Assembly: GCA_035633415.1 (NCBI GenBank)
Contig: DASQEZ010000325.1
Coordinates: forward strand, 1-32,203
DNA length: 32,203 bases
Source of the DNA: Fodinibacter sp035633415
Lineage (GTDB): Bacteria > Actinomycetota > Actinomycetes > Actinomycetales > Dermatophilaceae
Reading direction: 5' to 3'
In this document: in pieces, positions 26,939 through 32,203 of the stretch
Layout of the letters: the number at the start of each line of letters is the position of its first letter
How positions within the stretch are numbered: position 1 is the first letter of the stretch
Position numbers and translations under genes: made by a program
The notes under the pieces: model-generated
Told to the model about the DNA's origin: nothing
Database searches by the model: none
What the model saw: the letters and a program-made list of their open reading frames with translations, nothing else

Positions 26939-28060
26939 ATGCCGAACGAGGCTCTGCAGCGCCCTGGCCCCCAGAACGGGGGTGGCGCCGCCCTCCCGCG
27001 CGTCCTCACCCGGTGGCTGGGGCCGAGCAACGCGCGCAACGCCGACCGCATCTACACGGTGACCTTCGTCGTCGCCGTCGTGCTCGTCGGCACCGCCGCC
27101 AACCTCTGGCCGCTGGGGGTGCCGAGCGCGCTGCTCTTCCCCGTGGTCGTCGGGGCCGGGGTCGTCCTCGCCGGCCGGGCGCTGCTCGTCGTCTACGGCC
27201 TGACCCTCGGCTTCCTCGTCCTGTGGGCGCCGGAGTCCGGACTGACCGCTCCGCGCTCCGCGCTCGTCGTGCTCTCGTTCCTCTCGGTGATGGTCCTCAT
27301 GTACTACGCCGCGCGGTCCCGCTCGGTCATCGGCACCCGAGGCTTCGGCGCCGACCGGATGTTCGCCGAGCTGCGCGACCGGATCGCCCTCGTCGGGCGG
27401 GTTCCCGTGCTGCCCGACGGCTGGCAGGCCTGGTCGTGCATCTACTCCGCCAACGGTGAGCGGTTCTCCGGCGACTTCGTCGTGGCGCACCTCGGTGCGT
27501 CGGGGCACCGTCTCGAGATCGCACTCGTCGACGTCAGCGGCAAGGGAACCCGGGCCGGCACGAGGTCGCTGCTGTTGTCCGGGGCGCTCGGCGGGCTGCT
27601 CGGCTCCATCCCGTCGGGTGACTTCCTGCGGGCCGCGAACGAGTACCTCGTCCGACAGGGCTGGGAGGAGGGGTTCGCCACCGCGGTGCACCTCGACCTC
27701 GACCTGCGCACGGGGGAGTACTCCATCGCCAACGCCGGCCACCCGTCGCCGGCCCGGTACACCTCGGGGCGCGCCCGCTGGACCGTGCTCGACGGCGCGC
27801 GCGGGCCGCTGCTCGGCGTCGTGCCCGGGGCGACGTTCCCGCGCCAGAGCGGGCGGCTGGACCGGGGCGACGCCCTGCTCTTCTACTCCGACGGCGTCAT
27901 CGAGGCCCGCGGCCGCGACCTCACCGACGGCATCGACCGGATGCTCGGCGTCGCCGCGATGTCGGTGCTCGGCGATGGCGACGTGGCTCGCGAGGTGTGC
28001 GAGTCGGCCCGTTCGGGAGAGGATGACGACCGGGCGGCGCTGGCCGTCCGACGACTCTGA
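26939..28060 (+). CDS. Membrane-anchored SpoIIE/PP2C-type serine phosphatase
   Basis: A 373-residue protein with four membrane helices at the N-terminus (about 40-57, 61-79, 82-97, 107-124), then a cytoplasmic PPM/SpoIIE phosphatase domain: SGDF (177-180), DVSGKGTRAG (198-207), NAGHPSP, GPLLGVVPG, FYSDGVIEARG and the C-terminal DDRAALAVRR. The metal-binding Asp residues are present, so it is likely active. Such enzymes dephosphorylate anti-anti-sigma factors in stress-response switches; no partner kinase or STAS gene is in this window, so the target is unknown. GGGGTGAG precedes the ATG at 26939. Confidence 0.92.
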   Translation: MPNEALQRPGPQNGGGAALPRVLTRWLGPSNARNADRIYTVTFVVAVVLVGTAANLWPLGVPSALLFPVVVGAGVVLAGRALLVVYGLTLGFLVLWAPESGLTAPRSALVVLSFLSVMVLMYYAARSRSVIGTRGFGADRMFAELRDRIALVGRVPVLPDGWQAWSCIYSANGERFSGDFVVAHLGASGHRLEIALVDVSGKGTRAGTRSLLLSGALGGLLGSIPSGDFLRAANEYLVRQGWEEGFATAVHLDLDLRTGEYSIANAGHPSPARYTSGRARWTVLDGARGPLLGVVPGATFPRQSGRLDRGDALLFYSDGVIEARGRDLTDGIDRMLGVAAMSVLGDGDVAREVCESARSGEDDDRAALAVRRL

Positions 28061-28083
28061 CTCCTGCCGAGAGGGCCTCGACC

Positions 28084-28767
28084 GTGGGATCCGACCCGGT
28101 GCTCGACCACGCTCCGCGCGAGGGCGTGCGCACCTTCACGCCGCGCTGGCGCAACAGCCGGCTGACCGACGAGCGGATGACGACCCTGCTTCCGGCCCGC
28201 TCGCTGCCCGACGGGCCACTCGTGCCTGCCGAGGCGTTCGGCCGGGTCGGTCCGGTGGTGCTCGAGGTCGGTTCCGGCCACGGCGCCGCGGCCATCGCCT
28301 ACTGCGCAGCCCACCCCGAGGCCGACCTCGTGGCCGTGGAGGTGCACGTGCCCGGAGTGGCCCGGATGCTGGCCGCGGCCGACGCGGCCGGGGTCACCAA
28401 CCTGTGGGTGCACCCCGGCGACGGCGTGCCGTTCCTCACCGATCGGGTGGCCCCCGAGTCGCTGGCGGCGGTGCACCTCTTCTTCCCCGACCCGTGGCCG
28501 AAGAACAAGCACGCCAAGCGGCGCTTCGTGCAGCAGCACACCTTGGACCTGCTCGCGCCACGGCTGGTGCCCGGCGGGGTGCTCCGCATCGCCACCGACA
28601 TCGCCGCGTATGCGGCCCACGCCCGTGCGCAGCTCGCCCACCACGGACGGTGGACCGTGGTCGAGGGCGAGCGCCCCGACTGGCGCCCGGACGACGGCTT
28701 CGAGGCCAAGGGGGTGCGCGCCGGCCGCACCGTCGCCGAGCTGACCTGCACCCTGAACCCCGCCTGA
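28084..28767 (+). CDS. trmB: tRNA (guanine-N7-)-methyltransferase TrmB
   Basis: A 227-residue SAM-dependent enzyme that methylates G46 in tRNA variable loops. The N-terminal TFTPRWRNSRLTD, the SAM loop EVGSGHG (61-67), the catalytic region HLFFPDPWPKNKHAKRR (131-147) and ATDIAAY (170-176) are hallmarks. The C-terminal TFE..G-type loop is replaced by GFEAKGVRAGRTVAEL, which carries the conserved basic residues. GTG 28084 lies 23 bases after the phosphatase stop, so it may be co-transcribed. A hairpin (28779-28818) starts 12 bases after its stop. Confidence 0.95.
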   Translation: MGSDPVLDHAPREGVRTFTPRWRNSRLTDERMTTLLPARSLPDGPLVPAEAFGRVGPVVLEVGSGHGAAAIAYCAAHPEADLVAVEVHVPGVARMLAAADAAGVTNLWVHPGDGVPFLTDRVAPESLAAVHLFFPDPWPKNKHAKRRFVQQHTLDLLAPRLVPGGVLRIATDIAAYAAHARAQLAHHGRWTVVEGERPDWRPDDGFEAKGVRAGRTVAELTCTLNPA

Positions 28768-28778
28768 GGCCGGTGGTC

Positions 28779-28818
28779 GCGATGCAGGGAGCGCGCTGGA
28801 CCGCGCCCCGTGCATCGC
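28779..28818. repeat. Palindrome copy 1 (imperfect), between trmB and the DUF559 pseudogene
   Basis: GCGATGCAGGGAGCGCG (28779-28795) and CGCGCCCCGTGCATCGC (28802-28818) pair at 15 of 17 positions around the loop CTGGAC. The left arm is identical to that of the palindrome at 29722-29765. It could act as a bidirectional terminator for the convergent trmB and DUF559 genes, but the shared sequence points to a dispersed repeat. Confidence 0.85.
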
Positions 28819-28824
28819 ACCTCG

Positions 28825-29663
28825 TCACCGGCGCTCGAGCAGGTGGTGGGCGCGGACGACCTGGGCCATGAAGCACTCGGGAGTCAGCCGAGACCGAGCA
28901 CCGGGATGCGCAGCACCATGTCCGCGCCGAGGGTGACCTCGTTCTGGCGAAGGGCGTCGTCGACCGGGTTGAGTGCCAGGCCGTGGTGGCCACCGTCGAT
29001 CTCGACGACCAACCCGATGTCCTCCCAGGCGACGTCGAGGTAGACCCGACCTCCTGGCCCGGTCCGCACGACCTGCCTGGTTGGCGGCGGCAGCCCGGCG
29101 CGACGGCACATCCGGGCGAAGTCGAGCTCGCCGAGGGAATGCGCCCCGTCGCAGATGTCGGGGATGACGGTGTCCAGCAGGGCTCGCCTCCCGCTGCGCT
29201 GCACGCGCTGCCACGCCGCCTCGAGTCGGTCCGGCCGGGTCAGTCGCTGCTGGAGCACGAGGCGCAGGACCAGGACGGCGGCGCGGTCCGAGGCGGCGTC
29301 ATCGGCGGCTCGCACCGCAGCGAACTCGGGCTTGACCCTGGGGATGCCGGCACCGGCCACCGGCCCGATCGTTCGCCGCCGGGTTGCGCGCACGCCGGGG
29401 CACGATCGACGCCGACATGCCATCGGCACGCTCACCTGGATCGTGGGGCTGGTGAACCCGGTCAGGCCTGCCGCCTGGAGGGCGCTGTGGGTGCCGGCAG
29501 CAGTCCAGCGCCCGGCAGCCACCTCGGTGCGCACGTCGGCCCGGCTCACGCCACCCCGGCGGAGGTCACGTCGGTGCGCGACCCCACCGTGGTCAGCACC
29601 AAGGCTCCCCGCGACCGCGGCTCGTTGCTCGCGCGACAGGCGGCGTCGGGAACCGTGGGGCAT
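28825..29663 (-). pseudogene. DUF559 / AbiEi-like endonuclease-fold protein, frameshifted
   Basis: From ATG 29663 this reads MPHGSRRRLSREQRAAVAGS, then an AbiEi-antitoxin-like winged helix (DLRRGGVSRADVRTEVAAG), a middle region, and a C-terminal VSR-like DUF559 domain: DVCDGAHSLGELDF-type segment (here ICDGAHSLGELDF), VYLDVAWEDIGLVVEIDGGH and DDALRQNEVTLGADMVLRIP. The Asp of YLDVAW and Glu of VVEIDG fit a PD-(D/E)xK site. The frame stops at 28884 after VLGLG, while the next frame continues RLTPECFMAQVVRAHHLLER to 28825; one lost base near 28889-28890 explains this. About 30 residues also seem missing between GRWTAAGTHS and ALQAAGLTGF. The open frame upstream of 29663 is the antisense of tRNA-Pro. 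Confidence 0.75.
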
Positions 29664-29705
29664 CGGGCAACTCTGACGCGGACAGCCCCTGGCTCGCTGG
29701 CCCCC

Positions 29706-29714
29706 TGTGGACAA
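29706..29714 (-). other. Single DnaA-box-like nonamer
   Basis: On the minus strand this reads TTGTCCACA, the preferred actinobacterial (Streptomyces) DnaA box. Only one copy was noticed here, eight bases from the perfect palindrome, so it is not an origin by itself and may be chance. Confidence 0.3.
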
Positions 29715-29721
29715 CTCGCCC

Positions 29722-29765
29722 GTGCGATGCAGGGAGCGCGCTCTGGTGCGCTCCCTGCATCGCAC
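29722..29765. repeat. Palindrome copy 2 (perfect 18-bp stem), upstream of the DUF559 pseudogene
   Basis: GTGCGATGCAGGGAGCGC (29722-29739) and its exact reverse complement (29748-29765) enclose the 8-base loop GCTCTGGT. The arm is shared with the palindrome at 28779-28818. It lies 58 bases upstream of the pseudogene start, with no T-run after either arm, so a plain terminator role is not supported. Confidence 0.95.
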
Positions 29766-29777
29766 AGGCCGTTCGCT

Positions 29778-29792
29778 GTCGGGGTAGCCGGA
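29778..29792 (-). repeat. 15-base copy of the tRNA-Pro 3' end
   Basis: GTCGGGGTAGCCGGA occurs here and at 29917-29931, where it forms the 3' end of the tRNA-Pro gene (acceptor and T-arm). Both copies have the same orientation, 139 bases apart, on the downstream side of the tRNA. This is the layout of attachment-site remnants left by integrases that use tRNA 3' ends. Confidence 0.6.
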
Positions 29793-29811
29793 CCCGCGGG
29801 TCGAGCCACCG

Positions 29812-29828
29812 CCCACGCAGAGCGTGGG
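29812..29828. repeat. Small perfect hairpin
   Basis: CCCACGC, loop AGA, GCGTGGG. A seven-base perfect stem between the tRNA fragment and the tRNA-Pro terminator. No T-run follows; the role is unknown. Confidence 0.6.
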
Positions 29829-29881
29829 ACCCGCTTCGTCGGTGCCTCGACCCGCTCCCGTCATCCGCCTCCCACGACGAA

Positions 29882-29912
29882 GGCCCGTGAGGCGCTTCGC
29901 GCCTGACGGGCC
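29882..29912 (-). terminator. Terminator hairpin of tRNA-Pro
   Basis: GGCCCGTGAGGCGC (29882-29895), loop TTC, GCGCCTGACGGGCC (29899-29912): a 14-base stem with one mismatch. On the minus strand it begins six bases after the tRNA-Pro 3' end and is followed by TTCGTCGTGG, a weak T-containing tail, as in many actinobacterial terminators. Confidence 0.75.
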
Positions 29913-29917
29913 CTGCG

Positions 29918-29991
29918 TCGGGGTAGCCGGATTCGAACCGGCGGCCTTCCGCTCCCAAAGCGGACGCGCTACCAAGCTGCGCCATACCCCG
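29918..29991 (-). tRNA. tRNA-Pro (anticodon TGG)
   Basis: On the minus strand the acceptor stem is CGGGGTA/TACCCCG with discriminator A. The anticodon stem TCCGC/GCGGA encloses the loop TTTGGGA, giving anticodon TGG, and the T-loop is GGTTCGAATCC. CCA is not encoded. Length 74 bases. Its 3' end is partly duplicated at 29778-29792. Confidence 0.95.
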
Positions 29992-30037
29992 CGGTCGCGC
30001 GGACCGGCATCCGACCCCGACGAGGTCGAGAGGAGGA

Positions 30038-30067
30038 TTTCGGATCCCGCGAGTGCGGCCCTAGGCT
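30038..30067 (+). promoter_or_regulatory. Possible promoter of tRNA-Gly
   Basis: TAGGCT (30062-30067) fits a TANNNT -10 box, with a weak -35 TTTCGG (30038-30043) at 18-base spacing. Transcription would begin about 27 bases before the tRNA-Gly 5' end. No clear promoter was seen for the divergent tRNA-Pro in the same 110-base gap. Confidence 0.4.
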
Positions 30068-30101
30068 AGCGCTGCCCTCGGGGTGCAAGCTCACGAGGTG
30101 C

Positions 30102-30172
30102 GCGGGCGTAGCTCAATGGTAGAGCCCCAGTCTTCCAAACTGGCTACGCGAGTTCGATTCTCGTCGCCCGCT
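30102..30172 (+). tRNA. tRNA-Gly (anticodon TCC)
   Basis: Acceptor stem GCGGGCG/CGCCCGC with discriminator T, D-arm GCTCAATGGTAGAGC, anticodon loop CTTCCAA in the stem CCAGT/ACTGG giving anticodon TCC, and T-loop GAGTTCGATTCTC. CCA is not encoded. Length 71 bases. It is divergent from tRNA-Pro. Confidence 0.95.
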
Positions 30173-30184
30173 CCCTTCCGACCC

Positions 30185-30213
30185 GGCCGTCGCCCCTACT
30201 CAGGGGGGCGGCC
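30185..30213. terminator. Hairpin between tRNA-Gly and the convergent DUF389 gene
   Basis: GGCCG-TCG-CCCC (30185-30196), loop TACTCA, GGGG-GG-CGGCC (30203-30213): two short stems separated by an internal loop. It spans the 3' end of the DUF389 gene and starts 13 bases after tRNA-Gly, so it may terminate both. No T-run. Confidence 0.45.
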
Positions 30214-31170
30214 GACCATCGGGCGCCCGCCGATGACGGTGCGCCGCCGGGCGGGCATCCGCTTCCACACCCCCTGCTGCAGGGCCAGGGTCGCCCACCC
30301 GGCGATGGCCATCCCGGTGAGGTTGAGGCTGAGCTGGGCGAAGCTGCCCCACACCTCGTGCCACGCCCCGAACGCCATCCCCAGTGCGATGTTGCCCGCC
30401 GCCGGCACGGTCGTGACCGAGATGAACACGCCTGACAGGCCTCCCGTGCGGGCCGACGTCAGCGAGAGCACCCCCGCCGCCGCGGCGACGACGGCGACGA
30501 TGAAGCTCCACCGGTCAGGGCTGTAGATGAACTCGGTCTGCGGCCGATCGCCGACGATGTCCGCATAGGTCACCCAGCCCAGCCCCCGCCCGAGCAGCCC
30601 GGCGACGAAGGTCATCGCGATGCCGGCAGCGAACCCGAGCACGAGCGTTCGCGTGGCGATCGCCAGCAGGTTGAGGCGGCGGCGCACCAGCGCCACCCCG
30701 ATGGCGGCGACCGGCCCGAACTCCGGCCCCAGCACCATGGCGCCGATGACCAGGATCGAGGAGTCGAGGACGATCGCGATGCCGGCGATGAGCGTGGCCA
30801 GGATCATGAACGAGAGGTAGGTCCAGTTGAGCTCGGAGTCCTCGTAGGCACGGTTGCCGACCTGGGCCCACACGACGGCGTCGGTGCTGGCCCCGGGAGC
30901 CTCCTCCTCCGCCACGAACGCCGGGTGCGACAGCCAGGTGTCGACGGGCTCGACCCGGATCGCCCCCTCGCGGTGAACCCCGAGCTCACGCAACGCGTCG
31001 ATGACCGGGTTGGCACCCTCACGGGCGATGTCGGCGGTGACGACGTCACCCGGCGGGATGAGCGAGGCCCCCCGCACGACGCTCAGCCCGGTCACGGCGT
31101 CCGCGGTCGACAGCACCCGAAGGACGTCGCCGGTGAGCGCGCCGGGAACGGAGATGCGCAGTGACAGCAC
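30196..31170 (-). CDS. DUF389 integral membrane protein
   Basis: A 324-residue protein of the DUF389 (TIGR00341) family. An N-terminal soluble ACT-like region of about 110 residues (VLSLRISVPGALTGDVLRVL) precedes five or six membrane helices, with the family core DSSILVIGAMVLGPEFGPVAAIGVALV, FIVAVVAAAAGVLSLTSARTG and GVFISVTTVPAAGNIALGMAFG. Function unknown; a transport role is only a guess. GTG 31170 is preferred because homologous sequence begins VLSLRI; the longer open frame to 31923 is antisense to tig. It is divergent from tig with a 202-base gap. Confidence 0.9.
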   Translation of the reverse strand: MLSLRISVPGALTGDVLRVLSTADAVTGLSVVRGASLIPPGDVVTADIAREGANPVIDALRELGVHREGAIRVEPVDTWLSHPAFVAEEEAPGASTDAVVWAQVGNRAYEDSELNWTYLSFMILATLIAGIAIVLDSSILVIGAMVLGPEFGPVAAIGVALVRRRLNLLAIATRTLVLGFAAGIAMTFVAGLLGRGLGWVTYADIVGDRPQTEFIYSPDRWSFIVAVVAAAAGVLSLTSARTGGLSGVFISVTTVPAAGNIALGMAFGAWHEVWGSFAQLSLNLTGMAIAGWATLALQQGVWKRMPARRRTVIGGRPMVGRPPE

Positions 31171-31211
31171 GACCCCAGTGTGCCGGAGGCCTTCGGCACC
31201 CTCACAGGCGA

Positions 31212-31241
31212 TTGGGTGGCCCCGTGCCCGGCCGCTAGCAT
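31212..31241 (+). promoter_or_regulatory. Possible tig promoter
   Basis: TTGGGT (31212-31217), an 18-base spacer, then TAGCAT (31236-31241), a good TANNNT -10. A start near 31248 would leave a leader of about 125 bases that contains a hairpin (31293-31311). No other convincing promoter was seen in this gap. Confidence 0.4.
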
Positions 31242-31292
31242 GGGACCTTGGTGCCGATCCGGATGCCGCGCGCTCGCGCGCCGCTGGAAGGC

Positions 31293-31311
31293 GCCGGCCC
31301 GCTGGGCCGGC
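31293..31311 (+). other. Hairpin in the tig leader
   Basis: GCCGGCCC, loop GCT, GGGCCGGC: a perfect eight-base GC stem 62 bases before the tig start codon, between the probable promoter and the ribosome-binding site. It could be a leader regulatory structure or only a GC-rich palindrome. No T-run follows. Confidence 0.45.
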
Positions 31312-31372
31312 CCGCACGGCATACGACCCGAGAAGTTGCCCCTGAGTCCCCCATGGTTGTGGAGTGCCTGAA

Positions 31373-32203
31373 GTGAAGAGTGCCGTCGAGACCATCAGCC
31401 CGACCCGGGTCAAGCTCGTCGTGGAGGTCCCGTTCGCGGAGCTGAAGCCGATGCTCGACCAGGCGTACAAGACGATCGGCGCCCAGGTGCAGATCCCGGG
31501 CTTCCGCAAGGGCAAGGTCCCGAGCCGGATCATCGACCAGCGTGTGGGCCGAGGTGCCGTGGTCCAGGAGGCCGTCAACGAGGCCCTTCCGGTCTTCTTC
31601 GCCGAGGCCGCCGAGGCCGAGAACATCCGTGCCATCGGCCAGCCCGAGGTCGACGTGACCGCCGTGCCGCTCGAGGACGGCCAGGACCTCGAGTTCACCG
31701 TCGAGACCGACGTACGCCCCGAGATCGAGCTGCCCGACCTCGAGGGCATCGCCGTCGAGGTCGACGAGGTCAAGGCGTCCGACGACGACGTCGAGGAGCG
31801 CCTCACCGCGCTGCGCGAGCGCTTCGGCTCCCTCGTGGGCGTCGAGCGGGCCGTCGAGGAGGGCGACTTCGTCTCCATCGACCTGTCCGCCGCCATCGGT
31901 GACGAGGAGATCGACTCGGTCACCGACGTCTCCTACGAGGTCGGCAGCAAGAACATGCTCGAGGGCATGGACGACGCGCTGCTCGGCCTGGCCGCGGGTG
32001 ACACCACGACCTTCACCGCCCCGCTGGCCGGCGGTGACCACGAGGGCGACGACGCCCAGTGCACCGTCACCGTGAAGTCGGTCAAGGTGCGCGAGCTGCC
32101 CGAGCTCGATGACGACTTCGCCCAGCTCGCCTCCGAGTTCGACACCCTGGAGGAGCTGCGCGCCGACGTCACCAAGCAGGCCGAGCAGGCCAAGAAGTAC
32201 GAG
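31373..32203 (+). CDS. tig: Trigger factor, 3' end outside the window
   Basis: The first 277 codons of the ribosome-bound chaperone and peptidyl-prolyl isomerase that receives nascent chains at the exit tunnel. The N-terminal ribosome-binding domain has the signature GFRKGKVP (43-50). The FKBP-type PPIase domain lies at about 155-240 (EEGDFVSIDLSAAIGDEE, EVGSKNMLEGMDDALLG). The C-terminal chaperone arms begin at about 250 and are cut by the window edge; the family is about 430-480 residues long. GTG 31373 has GGAG eight bases upstream. In actinobacteria clpP1/clpP2/clpX usually follow. Confidence 0.97.
   Translation, partial: MKSAVETISPTRVKLVVEVPFAELKPMLDQAYKTIGAQVQIPGFRKGKVPSRIIDQRVGRGAVVQEAVNEALPVFFAEAAEAENIRAIGQPEVDVTAVPLEDGQDLEFTVETDVRPEIELPDLEGIAVEVDEVKASDDDVEERLTALRERFGSLVGVERAVEEGDFVSIDLSAAIGDEEIDSVTDVSYEVGSKNMLEGMDDALLGLAAGDTTTFTAPLAGGDHEGDDAQCTVTVKSVKVRELPELDDDFAQLASEFDTLEELRADVTKQAEQAKKYE

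Noticed and set aside
29664..29975. N-terminal extension of the DUF559 frame into the tRNA-Pro gene
   Set aside because: The residues are encoded by tRNA-Pro and palindrome sequence; homologous-looking protein starts at ATG 29663.
31171..31923. N-terminal extension of the DUF389 frame across the start of tig
   Set aside because: Ser/Arg-rich antisense of tig; the family sequence begins at VLSLRI.

Overview
This is a very GC-rich chromosomal window from a high-GC Gram-positive actinobacterium. Codons end almost always in G or C, GTG starts are common, and many genes are joined by GTGA stop/start overlaps. The gene content (TreX/TreY/TreZ, a group II truncated haemoglobin, an Rv2466c-like DsbA protein, a MocR/YczE pair, tig) and the protein style suggest the Intrasporangiaceae (Janibacter/Knoellia/Phycicoccus type). 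The family is an inference; I ran no search. All genes from 1 to about 28.8 kb look like core or ordinary accessory genes. No phage, insertion sequence or CRISPR array was seen.

Layout. 1-5996 (+): trehalose synthesis from glycogen or maltodextrin: debranching enzyme (5' end outside the window), treY and treZ, tightly coupled. 6012-12370: acyl-CoA thioesterase II (-); a MocR regulator (-) divergent from its probable target, a YczE-type membrane protein (+), with a clear triple half-site operator between them; a NodB-type deacetylase lipoprotein (-); a RecQ-type helicase with a C-terminal phosphoribosyltransferase-like domain (-). 12452-14661 (+): cupin, SAM methyltransferase, DUF1801 protein, GNAT protein. 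14683-17321: serine beta-lactamase-fold hydrolase (-), then a hotdog thioesterase and a coupled protein of unknown function (+). 17322-17539 is a scar-like spacer bounded by a 19-base direct repeat and may hold the decayed 5' end of a Nif3-type gene.

17540-25594 (all -): from upstream to downstream pepN, an MscS channel, the truncated haemoglobin glbO, alpha-glucosidase aglA, a glycerophosphodiesterase and an MFS transporter. 25718-28767 (+): Rv2466c-like DsbA protein, rpiB, a membrane SpoIIE/PP2C phosphatase and trmB. The set pepN / DsbA / rpiB / tig and the pair glbO / aglA recall the Mycobacterium tuberculosis block Rv2462c-Rv2471, so this part is an old conserved neighbourhood with local insertions.

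28768-30101 is the odd part. A DUF559/AbiEi-like nuclease gene, broken by a one-base frameshift and probably also shortened inside, is bracketed by two copies of a long palindrome (one with a perfect 18-bp stem). Next to it lie a lone DnaA-box-like site, two more hairpins, and a 15-base copy of the 3' end of the neighbouring tRNA-Pro gene. This looks like the remains of a small element by a tRNA gene and is the best candidate for an undescribed palindrome-plus-nuclease unit. The window ends with tRNA-Gly (+), a DUF389 membrane protein (-) and the first 277 codons of tig (+).
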